DNA from: Didymodactylos carnosus
Taxonomy: Eukaryota > Rotifera > Eurotatoria > Philodinida > Philodinidae
NCBI GenBank assembly: GCA_905250885.1
Contig: CAJNOQ010000324.1
Location: 1 to 54,840 of the forward strand
Length of the DNA: 54,840 nt
Direction of reading: 5' to 3'
Part shown: positions 12,766 to 27,660 of the stretch, one piece after another
Layout of the letters: each line of letters starts with the position of its first letter
Numbering within the stretch: position 1 is the stretch's first letter
Program-made: the position numbers and the translations under genes
Notes under the pieces: generated by a model
Database searches by the model: none
What the model saw: only the letters and a program-made list of their open reading frames with translations
Told to the model about the DNA's origin: nothing

Positions 12766-15700
12766 TTGCTCATGTTGTCTGTTGTCAGAGTGCTGTAGTA
12801 TTGTTTATTGTTATTACGTCTGTTTTTAAATGTTTTTCATAGCGTTTGTTATACAAAAAATAACAGTGAATTTTTTACTCCCAGAGACCCACTCATAGCT
12901 ATAGGTAAGTAAACTTCATGGCTGTTCTGTGTATCAATTATGATATTTCTTAACCTCCATGCTTTCAAAACTAAGAAAAAATTGAGGAGATTTTTAATAT
13001 TATAATAGAGCTGGAACGGCAATGACAAAAAATATTTCGATGATAACTATGAGAAGAAACCAAAGTCTGTATTTAGGCCGCATAGTTAGTTAAGGTCGTG
13101 CGATAAAAATTTCGAGACGATATAGTCTTCAACTGTAACGAAAGATAGATATGCTATGATATGTAAACATTTTTGAAGGCTGCTTCTATCATCGTATATG
13201 ATAAAACGTACTCCCTTTTATTAGCAGAACATGGTGATGATAAAATTTTGTTTTGTGTGAATTTGTATGAATATTGTTAACTATAGTAGATCTAGATGAA
13301 ATGTAAATTCTATGAAAACACATAGTACAATACTGATCAATTAATAACGATATAGTACAATGTCTATCTATCATCCTCAAAAATAGATGAATTTCGAGTC
13401 AACTATAGCTCTTATTTTTCGAATACAATCCATTATTTACCTAATATAGAGAGACATCATTGTATTGAACTTAGAAAGCCTCACAAGTGTTATCGCCGTT
13501 GTTGTATAGATCATAGTCTATTATAGAAAATAAAAGATCTATATTCATTACACTTATCGTATATATTCATTTAGGATATGGCATGCTTTTCTTTCTTGTT
13601 GTTGTTATTGTGAAGAGTGCTTTTATACTTCTAATTTTACATTCGATTTAAGTTTTGCATTTCAAACTATAGATACATTCTTAACAATTTATTGTTTTTA
13701 TTTCTCTTTATTATTGTTCACACACCTATGCATAATACCTATATTAAGATCAAATAACGATCGTCTAAAGTAGTATAAATTTCATATTCATGTATATATA
13801 AAGTCAAATTTCCAAATATATTAGTCACTTTCTCATGAACATTTAGAGAAGAGAACATTGATCGTTTTGTTTCTTTAGCTGACTCTGACTGCGTAATGTC
13901 GAAGCGTATATGATGAAAACTAAAAAAAGAAAAATGACCTCATCATTTGTGCTGTATCTTGAGTTATCATTTGATATCAGTTGTTCATGTATTTATTGGA
14001 AAAATTCATATGATAGAGATAGTAAAATCATGCTTTTGTCAAGTGTTTGCTTCGTATACTGTATTATGCAATAAACAACACAATTTATGTGACCATTTGG
14101 TCGAGTTAATTAGTTTTTTTTATGTCTATTGTGCAATCATAACTAATTGTTCTCTTATTGGGAATTGTTACATATCCATCTGTATTCGTATTGCTTTAGG
14201 AGGAGAAAAAAAATGAAAATATTTTGTGATAAATAGTTTCATAATAAACCTCACAAAGACAATAAAATTGAAGAAGTGATTGACAGATCACTCTCCACAT
14301 AGAATTGGTTAATTATTATAAAATAATAACAACAACAACTGCTGAACAAAGTCCTGTTTAGTAATAAACACGTTAATCTCATTAGTGATATACTGTGTGA
14401 CTGACCTTCTGTAGTCAAACTATATTACTAATAGTGATGTTACTTAGCTCGTGAGTTCGTACGTAACTAAAATTGTACAAGTGAATATTGAAGTAATTTT
14501 ATCAAAGACATTGGCAGATTATCAGTGAAAATGATCGAACGAGTAAGAATTTGTCGCTTGTAAATTATTTTTTTCCTTCTTATTGTCAAGTATGGGTATA
14601 TTCCACATGTTTCTAATGTTTTCAATTTACATAATTACACTGAAATTGGGAACAATTAGTCTCTATTTGTACAAGAAAACATATTTAGTCAATTTCCGGC
14701 TATTTAAATGTGTACTAGTTAAAAGAACAAAGTATATAAAGCAGATACGCCGCCAAATTTAGCTTAAGTGTATATGAAATGTTTCTCTCTTCAATTTCTC
14801 TGATGTTATCGAGAAGGATGGCTACATGTATATATTTTATTTTTCCATAATTAGATTAATAAAATCATTTACGCTCTAATGTTGAAAATAAAATGACATT
14901 TTCATAAATACTTGAGATTTTTATGAAGGTCAACTGCAACATGATGATACTGAACAATGGGATGGTCTAGATTATGTTTATTGATGAAGGTCAGTGAGAC
15001 AATATATTTCTTTTTTAAAAGTCAATGAGTTATCATACAACAATAAATGTAGACAAGACAAAATTAAATCAGTTTATCTATAGACAATTAAACCATTGGA
15101 CTATTGCCTGCCCATAAAAACTGTTTATAAAACAAAAAATTTAGAAAGTAGTCTTATTTCTCAGTAGATTCTAGTACAATCATCATTAATGGTGGATTTT
15201 TTTGTCATGGATGTTGATGGACTCAATTTTACTTTCCTTGTTGTTCAATTTCCTTGAGACATGACCAAAAAAGTTAAAAAGCTTTCTTTGCGTCATATGT
15301 GTATATCAATCATCACTTTGCATTTGTTCTTAATGTGGTTAATTACATTCACTTCTTCAGTTTGAAGTCTTTTTTACACATACACACAAGACCTGTGTGC
15401 CATTTTCTTTCATTTCCGATTAAAAGAGGATTAAAACTTTGAATGTTCAGTCTCAGAATAAAAATGTAGACTGAAAAAAATGTTGAACAGCTTAACAAAT
15501 TTAAAATATGAACAGAATTCTTTTCTTTTAAATAAAAAGCTATATACGTAATAGGTATTAGATGACATAATTAGTAGAAAATGATTGAAATTTGAAAGAA
15601 GCAAAAAAAGTATCATCCGGTATAGTCAACTGTGTGTTAAATTGTCTGTGGGTTGGTATAGATACATTTTACTGTATCAAAACAAAGAAAAGAATGCAGC

Positions 15701-18700
15701 TGTTTTTTAATAAAAAATGTAGTAGATCTAAGTACAATTGATAGGAGACATTATCTTATTAGTCTCATTTTGTCAGAAATATGAATTATCAACGAATTGT
15801 TCTTTCACACCTTTTCTTCTCATCAGTTAAAGCAGAAAATTATTAGATTTTAGAAATTGAAGCGTCTTTTTATTGAAATTTTTTCTGCACTTGTTACATA
15901 ACATCCTTACTAGAATATGAAAGAAGAAATATTATCTTGTTTTTTATCAATTATTACTGTAGTAATAGCAGAATAGTTGCCCTTGAGCAATTTGAACTGT
16001 ATAATATTGCCGTAGTTCTCTATATAATGAACAAAAATGTATCACCTGCTATGATAACCGAAGAAGAGAGGAAAAATATATATCAACATGTTTGTGCGTG
16101 TGCGGAGACACATTTTGTTTAAGATAATATGACAAGAGAGTTGTCAATGAGGTCATATACAAGAGATAATGAATAATTTTGACTGAACATACATGGTAAG
16201 ACTCGAAAAAGCCGATTAATACTAACATAATCTAGATTAGACACCATTGATATCACACAGCTGATGTTTTCTTCATCATAATTAACCTGTTGGGTTCTTT
16301 CTCGTTATCAAAATGTAAAATCTGATATACACTATTCTTTTGACTAATTGAAATAGCTTTACAAACATAAAATATTTGTAGTAGTTAGAATTTTCTAATT
16401 AGAAGTATACAGTTATATATCTGTAGGCGGGCAAACTATGAATTTTCATAGTTTTGATTAGATTCTGTATATAGGGCGCTGCGGAAGAGGGTCTCTTGAG
16501 ATAGAAATTTTTCACTCTTTTATAAAACGAATGCTTTTTGTACCAATATCTATTACTGAATACTTTCACACTCTAACTAGAAAAAACGTTTGGTGCAGTA
16601 AAATAAAGTGTCACTATAAGATGAAAAGCAAATGAAAAGAAGGCCACTCATAAAACTAAAAGTTAATTTATTAAAAATTTCGTTCACTCAGCGATTTCAA
16701 CTATTTTCGATAAACGAAGTATTTCCATAGAAAATATAATTTTTCGATACTCGGATTTGATAGAACAGTACGCTAGATTTCTCTTTTTTTTTAATAATCT
16801 CATAGTGAAGAATGAGTATTAAAATAATGAACGCTGATACTTGTTGACATTTCATATTAATTGTATTTACATACCCATAGTAGTGATATGAACACGCAAA
16901 TAGTACACATTAATGATGCTGCGTTTTTTCGGGAAATTCTCAGGACGTGCTCATCAGCTGAATCATTAATTCTAACCTGATACATAGACCTCTCTTTTCC
17001 GTTTTTATTCATCAGCCTAATAGATAATTCATTTGACCTGATGGTGTCTGAGATCATACTATACTATATCTGTTATATGCATGATTAATTAGTAGTGGTA
17101 GACATCAAACTCTATTTGAAATGTTAGCTACTTTTTCTTTTTTCAAAAGAAACTTTCTTTCTTCTCCTTTTTATATGGCGATTATTATCAGTTATCTTTT
17201 CTGCTATAACACATAGACATACATACACACACACACACACTCTTCGTCATGTTCAACTTTTCCTCTCTTTTAATTCAGGTCAATAGTTCTCATAGTAGAT
17301 ACTACTTTTTAAATTATGATTACTATTCCTTTTGCGCGACATTATATGTGTGTGTGTGCGTGTCATTGTATTTTTTTCAATACTAATCGACACTGCATAA
17401 TAGAAATATATTGCGCAACCTAATTTTAAGTAGTAGAGAGAAAAAAATTCACGTTCTATTCAAAATGTCTTGACAATTAAAGTAGTTAATAAGACCATAC
17501 TCCATAGTTATGGTCGAAGGAAAAACTGACCAACCATGGAGGCGGTTCCGTTACTTAGAGAAAGAACAAAAGAAAAACAGATCAATTGTGTACAAAAGAG
17601 AGAAAGAGAATTAAAGAGAAGTGAGAAAGATTATATATATATCTGCGCGATAACTGTTCTCCTTGTTGTCAATTTATCCATCGAGAATCAAACATCAGAC
17701 GGGAGTAGTCACTTTTGCCACAATAGACTTACTAACTAACAATATACTCATTTAACTCGCTAAAAAACAATTAATTTCATGTATATGATATGAATGAATA
17801 AGCTTAGAAGAGGCTATGAGTTATTACAAATACATACACATACGGCAAACAGAAGGACAAAGAGAAAACGAAGTATACTCTATGCATGATGTTTATCGGA
17901 TTCAAATGATTATGTTCAGATGGCGTACAGAATACATCGGAATTCTACTTAAAAAGAAAGTCTAGTTTCAACTGCTATCAGCATCAAAGTTAGTGATCAA
18001 AATAGAGATGCAATATTTCTGTATATGGTTGTTACATCAAACTAGATTCAATCAATAGTCTCTAAAAATAATGTTACGTTGTTTTATTATTTTCTTAATT
18101 CTTTTTAACTAGAGGTTGAAATTTGTATGTTTCGCGTGTGTCAATCTAATTTATTAAGTACAATATTTATTATTGATCATAATTTATGGATTGATAGTAT
18201 TGTAATTATAGATTGTGTTATATAGTCACATAAAAAAAAAATTAAAAGTTTAAGTGTGAAAAAATTTGTCGTGATCAAAAATTCAAATTAAAACCAGAAA
18301 TAAATCATGTTTTGATGACAACTAATTTTATCACCAAAAACAAAACTCTTTCGAATCTGATTAAATTCCAGACAGAAATGATTTTCAATTTGGTTTTTGT
18401 TTGGGGAACATAGAAGAAAAACATCAAAATTGTTAATTAAAAAAGATGGGTGATATGTTCTTCCTTCAGTTTAGTCATATACTAATACTAGACTCTATAG
18501 TGTGATCAGTTCACCCTTTTTTTATTAGTAATTACTTCGGGATAACTGCTCACTGATATAAAAATGTCATAATAATAGAGTTTTTATGTAAATATGCAAA
18601 AAAAAAAAAAAATTAAAAAAATCTCAGCATGTTTGATAATTGATAAAAAGAGGAATGTATAATATTTTATAATGGTTGATGTTGCCGAAATAATCGTCAA

Positions 18701-21437
18701 GTTTATTTTGATGCCTCAAGATATAATAAAAATAAGAATGATGATGATTATCTACTATCGATATCGCTCGAGAAGTGACTATATGAATGATCTATGTATA
18801 TTGAACTTGTGTTCTACACAGGAAATAGATCGTTGACTTTGAAAAAGTGGTGATGGTGATGATGAGAGAGTAAGAGAGAGAGAGAGAGAAGAGAAGAAAA
18901 AAATCACGATCGTTCTCATTGAATGATGTGTTATTATTTAATATATCTGCTAAGAGGAGAAGGCCTTCTTCAAATATCTAGCCCAAAGGGTTTTCTCTGA
19001 TATAACAGACTTTTACTTTTTATTCATCATGTATATATACAACAATTAGATATAAACATGTATATATAATAGAAGTTTGATCTTCCATTTATTTCCGGTT
19101 TAATTTAAATAGTGTTTTTCTCTGATCCTATTTTACATCATTTCCACATAATTTTTTATTGTCAGTCAATCTAAATTAAGTGAAATTTGAATTATCAAAC
19201 AAAATAAATAAAATAAACAAATCATAAAGGTACACTTTTATATCAGGAAGTAGACGAATAGTAGCAGACATATTCTTTCCTAATTTTCATGAATGTTTAT
19301 TAAAAGAAGTGTATGTTGTTTTTTTTTCACTCAAAATTGACCTATCATCCAACAATATTATGAAATATTTGAAAATATAAGCACGTATTCGGATGAATGG
19401 CTATCTTTAAAAATCCTTGTATTATTTTTTTTTCTTCATCTTCAAACAGAGTTTGACTTGAACCGCTATGGGACCAGATTTATTCTTACTATACTGTCCC
19501 CAGCTTGGATGGTATTAAATATAATCTTATTTCAGAATCTCAGCGTATATATTTTCTCACTTCATTAACATATTCCATCGGCGATAAGAAGAAAAGAAAA
19601 GAAATTTTTGTGTTTAATTTTCACAGCTTTAGTAAAAAAAAAGTGTTACATAACTGAGAGACCGAATAGTGTGTTAAAATATTTTTAACGGCTGTCAGTT
19701 GAACAACACACAATTTCTTTTTTAATGCCAGAACAGAAGATGATGACAAAATTAGTTTGTTTTGCTTAAATGAAGTTGAAATTGATGAGAGAGAAAGAGA
19801 GAAAAAGAGAGTAAAATGGATTTAGCTATAATAAATTGTTTCTCACGGTTCAGTAGAAATTTCCTTCTGGGCGTTATTTTTCTCTTTGAAAAACGATTTT
19901 TCCATCGTATAATAAACAAAACATTGCTGAGGAAGTTTTTTGGTCAGCTGGATGAAAATAAGATTAAGATCAGACAGGTATTTAGTTAATTAGAAAATGG
20001 CAAATCAATAGACGTGTATCACCTGCTGATAACCTTATTATTTTTGTCAATTTAACAACTATGTACTTTAACTTTCTCTGTACTTGATACATTCGTTGAT
20101 GAGCTCATTATAGGAATATCAAGGTCAGTCGTTGTGTATCGAAGTTAATATTCTCACTACATCATATCAAATGGTAAATATTCCCATATTCAAGAGTTGT
20201 CATTTATTCATACCACCAAAGTGGTCATTGTTTTGTCTACAAATGAAACCAAAGCCGTTTCTCCTCCTCTCATAGTCTTGTTCGCCAGCTGTTTTATAAT
20301 CCTTGGACATATATATATTGGTGGTGAGCAATTAAATGATTAACAAAAATAAATGAGTATGACTAAAGAATGAGTAGAGGAAAAAAGCACTTATATATCA
20401 AAAAAATACAATAAATTGTTCGATTCAATCATTGTCAATAATACAATCTTTATCCTATACAAAGAGAAGAGAGAGAGAGAGAGAAAAAGATTTCGTGATG
20501 CGAACTGAAAACGAGGGCATGGAACCAAGAATTAAAAGAGCCTACAGTTTTAGCTAATGATTGGACTTTTACAGAACAATGTTATCTTTATTACTACTTC
20601 TTTATATTTTGATCTACGGGAGAAAATGGGTGATTTAACACTTCTTTTTTAAATGAATTTAGAGTTCTTTACAAGTTGTGATTAATCACACAGTTATGAG
20701 AAACATTGAATTGACAAAAAACTCCACTTTACATGCTATAAATAATAGAATAATGAAATTTTATTTGACATTCGGTAAAATTTTATTATACTCGCTATTT
20801 CCTAGAGATTCTTTTTACAGCTAATTTTACAGTAGTCTCTTTACAACGTTTTACTTTAGCTAACTTTTATTTTTAATGTCATTTAGAAGGAAAATATTTT
20901 TGATATTTTGTTAAAATAATTAATTTTTTTGTTGTTGTTGTTTAAAAACTGTTAAATTCCCAATCAAATCAGATTTTAATCATACAAACTGATTTTCTTT
21001 TGAATTCTATGTTTCTCTGCAATATCTAAGTCAACAAGCCACACATACTCACACATACACATTAATTATTACCATTAAAATGAGAATTAGTTAAATAAAT
21101 CAAATATGTGGAAAAGTCGATTCTCGTTCTTTCTCATTTCAACGAATGTATCAATATTGACAACCAACGAGAGAATAAGCAGACTCGAGAACAAATTTTT
21201 CAACAGCAATGATGATGTTTAATTATCTATCCTTCTATGTAGATAGACGAAGCCTTATGATAATCTTTTTTTTCTTATTCTCTCTCGTTCTCTCTCTCTT
21301 TCTTGCTCCCTCTGTTTCTCTCTCATAGACGAAAAAGAGAAGAAAGAAAAAAAGAATTGGGCTATATTGTTCAATTGCATTCTGTTATAGAAAGCGTCGA
21401 ACCATACATTTAATTTTAAGATGTTGAACTTTTAATC
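12766..21437. other. Long gene-poor interval with simple repeats
   Basis: About 8.7 kb in which no open frame resembles a known protein and none has a convincing splice chain. It holds simple repeats: (AC)n near 17224-17240, (TG)n near 17347-17358, an A run near 18599-18612, GA runs near 18873-18889 and 20468-20484, and a CT-rich tract near 21280-21302. The interval sits between the Mcr-like gene and the start of the cadherin gene, so distal regulatory sequence or 5' UTR exons of the latter could be here, but I cannot identify any. Confidence 0.6.
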
Positions 21438-23506
21438 ATGTACAACAACAACGTCGTTATATTATTATTTTTAATAATATTTCATTATTGTTATTCTATA
21501 CCAACATTAGATATTCGTTATCCACAATTTTTTCATATTGTTAATAATACGGTAGAAATTCTTGAAGGTAAAACACCCGGTAGTTTTATTGCATTTATTA
21601 ATCTATTAAATGACACAACAACAAACAATAACAATGATTGGACATTAACTGTTAGTAATAATGATTTTACTGTTCAACCATCGGCAGCTTTAGCAGGACG
21701 TTCATGGACATTGATAACAACAAATACACTCGATCGTGAACGTACATCATTTTATCAATTTCAAATTGAAGCAAAACATCTTGTTAAACCATTTCATACA
21801 CTTTATCAAAAAGTCAACATAAAAATATTAGATGTCAATGATAATTTACCAATATTTAATCATTCTCTTTATTTATCTAACATAAAACCAACTATTGAAT
21901 ATGATGAATTGATAATACAAGTGAGTGCATATGATTTAGATGAGGGAAAAAATGGTGAAATTATTTATAGTCTTATTAATTATAATGATTTATTTCGAAT
22001 TAATTCAAAAGATGGACGAATATTTTATATTGGTAAAAATAAATTAAAATCTGATACACGTTATGATGTTATTATACAAGCACAAGATATGGGTGAACCA
22101 CCATTATCCAGTACAACATTATTGAAAGTTAATATAACATCATCATCATCACCATCATCATCATCAACATCTCTGTCCAATTCATGGCTTATACTTACCG
22201 GTAACGGAAATGGTGAACAAAATCCAAAAAGTATTTTAATTATTGCTGGTTTACTAGCACTTGTATTTGTTTTCTGTTCGATAATTATCTGTTCCGTTTG
22301 TCGATATCGTTTAAAACGACGAAAAAAATTATTAAACAATAACAATGGTAATATAAATAATACAAATGATAGTAGTGGACGACGATTAAAATCGACATCA
22401 TCTTCGGCATCATCATCGTCATCATCCGGTTCAATCACCGATAATGATTTACAACAAAGAATAAATGTTGCCAATGGTGAATATTGTCATACAGATGATG
22501 ATCATTTTGAACGAGCGGTAAGACAATGTTTGATCTTTATTCTTTTATGCGACATCTTGCTGGTGAATACATAGAACAACAGAAAAATCATTAAATTCTC
22601 ATTTGCATTGACAGACTGATACATAGTGGGACAAAGAAAACATAAGACATCAGTTGATTTCGTTCAAAATATCTATAGTTGATAAGAATAATCAGTTAAG
22701 GCTAAACTTACTTAAGATAATTTTTTATTACATAAGTGAACTATGACAGTTAGAAAGAAGTGTGGTGGAACTATTGTACTTCTAAAAGTTGTGGATATAA
22801 GAAAATCTATTGAATTACTATTTGATGAAAAAAATCTTATTCTAATTTTTAGGTTCTATATGATCCAATTGCATCGTATCCCAACTCATATATTCTTCTA
22901 AAACAGAATGATAGTCAAACTCCATCATCATCTTTAACATGGTATGGTTATGAAAATAATAATACAAATAATAACAATAACAATAATAGTAATATTCTGA
23001 ATGATCATCATGATAAAGTGCAATATACTAACTCTCCAAATAATCAATTACATTGTGATGATAATCGAATAAAATTACAAACATTATCAACTGATAATAA
23101 TACAAATCGTCAAGGATCGTCATCTACCTCATCACCAGTACGTTCGGATGATGGATGTTATTGTTCGTCGGATATGTCTTCGGAGCAATCGAATCATTCA
23201 GCATTTGCTCTACAACTTGACTCATCACAAGGATTTTTATTAAATCCATCTTCATTGTCTTCTACTGATCCACAACAATCACAAACAGTAAGTATTATTC
23301 ATAATGAAAATTGTCGACTTAAAACATCGAAACACGTCAGATTTAAAGCAGATAATACAGTAATGATGATTAATACATCAGTGTTATCGGGTACAACTTC
23401 AGTTGATTCTACGACGGCCATGAAACGTTTTGAAAATATTTATGGTGGTAATAATACTACAAATACTACATCGCATACAATTGAACCACATGCATCCTAC
23501 GTTTAG
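21438..23506 (+). CDS. Short protocadherin-like single-pass membrane protein
   Basis: Two exons (21438-22517 and 22853-23506, phase 0) give 577 residues. A signal peptide (about 1-20) precedes two cadherin-type repeats. The first ends in the calcium-linker motif DVNDNLP (132-138) and contains LDRERTSFYQFQIEA. The second (about 145-232) has AYDLDEGKNGEI and QAQDMGEPPL, typical of protocadherins. A serine-rich stalk leads to one transmembrane helix (about 265-287) with the stop-transfer RYRLKRRKK. The tail of about 285 residues is low-complexity (Asn, Ser, His), carries KHVRF (520-524, fitting the RVxF PP1-docking pattern) and ends in SYV, a class I PDZ-ligand pattern. Classical and delta protocadherins have five to seven repeats, so this is unusually short. 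A role in adhesion or surface signalling is inferred from the family. An alternative is a fragment of a larger cadherin, but the signal peptide and the intact tail argue against that. Confidence 0.85.
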
Positions 23507-26290
23507 TTTATCTCTCTTTTTTGTTGTTTTTAACAGTGAAAATAAGCAATGTTTTTGTACATTTTATACACGTAAATATATTTCTGTAGTATAAGAAGAA
23601 TAGTCATTAATTGATACTTTCTGTAATTAAATCTTATATTGAGAAAATAGAACAAATTAGTATTTCAGTCTAGCAATAGTTTTTTTAATTTTAGTATGGT
23701 TGAGATACGATAGTTGTATCGAAGTTGTCTATACATGTTTATGAAATTTTTTAGAATTTTCCTATAATCAAGAGAAAAATGTTTAATATTTTATTTTCAT
23801 ATAAGTTAACAATCTTTTTTAAAAAAAATAAGATTGTGATCATGATGACTATGTTGGCGACATAACTGTACTTTAGACAACTCAGACATGTCAATATATT
23901 TTTATAGGAAAATCAATTGGTTTATATGCATATAAGAAAGGTCAATGTGTATGTGTTCATACGGCGAATAATAACAATACAATACAATCCGATTAGAGTA
24001 CAATAATCCTTCTACCGTTATTTTAAAGTATATAGTCCAGACATAGAGAACACATCACATCGTATAGTCTAAATTCAATTTTTCTTCTTCTCAGCATGCC
24101 TCTTTGTTGTTGTGTATTCTATTCATTAGTATAAATCAAATTAGTTAAAACAATGGTTTATCGAGCTAATAATTTAATACTATTAGCCGGTCATGACTAG
24201 TATTAATTGAGTATAAGTCTTCTTGCAAAGACAACATATAATGTATACAAATAAAAAGCATCTGGTGGATAAATATTTGTTTCGTTGAATAAGCATTTTT
24301 GTAACCTATGAGTGTGGTACAAATACAAATGTCAAACTACTTTTTTTTTACATATTATTAATAATTGTCATCAAATTTAAATTTGCTCTTTAATATATCA
24401 GGTTATTATGATAGAAAATAACCGATCAAAAATGCCTTGACTATTGTCATAATATATTTTGTTGTGACAGTGAAGTTATACAAAATATTCTTTCGTGACT
24501 AAGGCTATTACGAATATACTCTTGTTTGATCTTCTTCTCCTGATGGGAAGAAGAAGAGGTTTGATCAACCGTGTTGTGATGATCAAAGTGAATGATATTA
24601 ACTGAAATCAATATTGACTCAATCTATTTTTAAACAAGGTGTATGATCAAAAGAAAGAAAAAACCTCTAAAAATTCAACATGTGACAAAAAGACGCCTTA
24701 GAGCGAGACATAAACAAGATATTGATTAGCATTGTATTCTGTATTGTTTCCATTAAAATCTTGTTTCATTCACTAGTACAACACTTCTAATATAGAAGAA
24801 AAAACAAAAGCGTGCTTAAGTTGATGACTGCTACATTGAACAAGGAAAAAAGATAACATCATCACGTATAGTCGTCTAAAGAGAAGAATAACATTAATTT
24901 AAGTACACTAATAACAAAATATACACTTCATTCTATGTAAATTGTTATATGCCTTTTCATAAAGAAAATATTTGGTCAACTGGAACTGAAAGTATAGACA
25001 CCAGAATCTCAAAGGAAAAATAGGAGAAGATTATACCGAGAAAAGATGATACTAATAAATAGAAGAGTTCTAAAAAAGACGAACGATTTTTATTCGTTAA
25101 CAGAAAAAAGAAAACATTTTGTTTTTCAACGAGTTTTTTTCAGCCATCTGTACACTCAAAATTATTCTTAGGAAAGAAATCACAATCCTCCATGGAGTAT
25201 TAAGCTACTCTGGGTATACAGTTTACTTACGCTAATTAAACCTTTTTTTTAGTCAGCTCTCATACTTAGAATATAATTCATGTTCTAGTGCCTCGCCAGA
25301 GTGACAAGAAGGGAAGTATTAACATCAAAAATGCTTTGCTCAATTGATTTATAAGTGAGCCATACTTAGTACTACCTACATAAAAATTCACGAAAAATAG
25401 AATGAAAAGAATGTTTTTATCGAGGTTAGTTTTGTTAGTTAGTAAGGCTGCAATTATATGACCGATTAAGTTCCGAGCCATATCAAATCTCAATCGAGCA
25501 AAAAAGAAATCAGTAAGGGAGAAGAAGTCAATAGGAGAGTGCAGGTGATACATCCAGGAGCATCAGGAAAAATAAAAATAAACAATTGTAAGAGACAAGG
25601 AAATAACAATGCCAGTAGCAAGAGCACTTCTTCCACTCAGTAGATGAGTTGTATGAGATGACTCTAATTATGGTGATATGCAGTCATAATTAGAATCTTA
25701 CTTAGAGACTGGTTAGAGAAATGAGTCACTTGGCCACTGCGGAGACGAGCAATGGAATCAAGATGGCAGCTTTTTTGTCCGTCCTCTATGAGTTATGAAA
25801 ACTAGCAGTCTTGCTATAAATGTCATCGGGAAAAGTCTTTATCATCCTAGAAAATATGCAAGATTCAAAGAGTGGATGGATTGAATTACGTTATAAACAA
25901 ATGTTGGAAGTAAGTTAGCGAAATTAATACAAGTTTTGCTATGTTCATCCTGACGATTTATTTCTACTATTTCGTCTTCATCACACTATCTGAATGAACC
26001 ATTCGACAAATGTGCAGACATACTCCTTGAGCCACAACACAAATTACTTAAACTTTTTTAAACGAAAACTGTCAGTCTAACAGATTTACTCAATACGTGT
26101 GCATAGTTTTCCTGCTGTTTAGCCGTCAAAGTCAATACTGGCACTGGTTGGCCAAAGCTCCACCCTGAACTCACGTTGACACTGACGCTTAATGAAAGAA
26201 AACTTTAATGAAATCTTACCTTAGCGCTACGAGGAATGGTCTAATTACATATACTCTTTTCAACGCATGCTCCCTATACAATGCCATTTT
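23507..26290. other. Region downstream of the cadherin gene, no gene recognised
   Basis: AT-rich sequence with no supported coding region. The first few hundred bases should hold the 3' UTR of the cadherin gene. The rest shows no recognisable element. Confidence 0.5.
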
Positions 26291-26295
26291 TTAAA

Positions 26296-26718
26296 ATACC
26301 GCCAGTAACCGCGGTGTTCGAAAACATCGCGGTCTTGTAAAAATACCGCACGATAACCGTTTCTTTTCAGTCACCGTTATTTTGCAGCCGTAGTAGCTAT
26401 ATGAATAAGAAACAAAGAAATTTCGAAAAACTTTCTATTTTCTAATTTCAGATTATCTTTTTCTCTCTTTTTCTTATAGATTCACGACTTGTAGAAGTGT
26501 GAACTTTAACTTGAGTAAATTTTTGTTCCAGAGAGTCTTCTTGCGCTTTGATCGCTAAATAAATGACTAAAAAGAAAAGAAAACATGAAAACAGTTTCGA
26601 ACTCACGTCCTACGAATCATAATGAGAAAAATAACCGCTGTTTAAAGAAAATACTGCACGGTAACCGTGGTTATTTTTGCGTTTACATAGCGGTAACCGA
26701 TAGTATTTTGCCGGTATG
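26296..26718. mobile_element. MITE-like element with repeated TAACCG/CGGTTA words
   Basis: The left edge reads AAAATACCGCCAGTAACCG and the right edge, read on the other strand, reads ATACCGGCAAAATACTATCGG. Between them AACCG words recur on both strands (ATAACCGTTT, GGTAACCGTGG, GCGGTAACCGATAG). The interior has no coding capacity. This fits a non-autonomous DNA element; I could not fix a superfamily or a target-site duplication. Confidence 0.5.
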
Positions 26719-26934
26719 AGCACATGGGTCTCAACATCAAATTCTTATACAGGCATTTTCATTCAGTTCTCGATTTTATATAAACAAAAGATTTGGCTAT
26801 CATATAGAGCATAAAACATTAGCTCAAAATCTAGCAGCTCATTTCTAAAAAGATTGTTCGAAATTATAGTTCTTTCCAAACGTTAGAAATTTTTAAAGTC
26901 ATTACATATCTTTCCTTCAAAACAGTTATCATCA

Positions 26935-27660
26935 ATGAAATTCTGATAAGAATCTTATGTAATTCTTACTTGATTCTTATCTAAGAAGTGGCATGAAAGT
27001 GGAAGGAATTTCATAAGAATCGAGTAAAGATCTTGTAAGAACTTCATAAGAAGGTGATAAGAGTCCTCATTAATTTCTTATTGACTTTTTATACAATTCT
27101 AATTCAAATCACATCACATTCTTACGAAGGTTTTGCAAGAATTATTCTTTTTCCATTCCCTCCTCGCACAAAATGGACCGTAGTACTTAAATATGTTACA
27201 TATGTTATTTACTAAAACGTTTCAGAAGCATAGCACGTGGCTTGCGTTGAAAAACAAGCTATTTGCGTGGGATGATTAACATATTTCGAAACCCTATGGA
27301 ACTGCATTTCCACTGATAAAGGTTGGAAAAGATGTTGTGGCAGAATATAAAGATGATTAATTAAAGATGATAATGATGTTTATATATAGATGTGTTCACC
27401 GTGGCTCAATAGAAGAAGCCATAGATTATTGTCATGCACAACTCACCTCATGTTCCAAAAAAAATTTCCGTATAAGAATTTAATATAAGAAATCAATAGG
27501 AAATTAATAAGGACTCTTAACACTTTGTTATGAAATTCTTACAAGATTCTTACTCGTTTCTTATCTGATCCTTATGAAATTCCTTCCACTTGTATAAGAA
27601 TCAGATAAGATTCTAAACAAAAGGAGGTAAGACGCTGACATGATTCCTGCCAGATTCTTA
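26935..27660. mobile_element. Foldback element built from ATTCTTATAAGAAT-type words
   Basis: The left arm (about 26940-27095) and right arm (about 27485-27640) are imperfect inverted copies: GTGGAAGGAATTTCATAAG on the left matches the reverse complement of CTTATGAAATTCCTTCCAC on the right, and the similarity runs through ATCTTGTAAGAA and AAGAGTCCT. Within the arms the words TTCTTA/TAAGAA recur densely. No coding capacity. Non-autonomous foldback or MITE, limits approximate. Confidence 0.6.

Noticed and set aside
22061-22474. 137-codon minus-strand frame
   Set aside because: Antisense shadow of the cadherin exon, driven by its Ser/Asn-rich codons.
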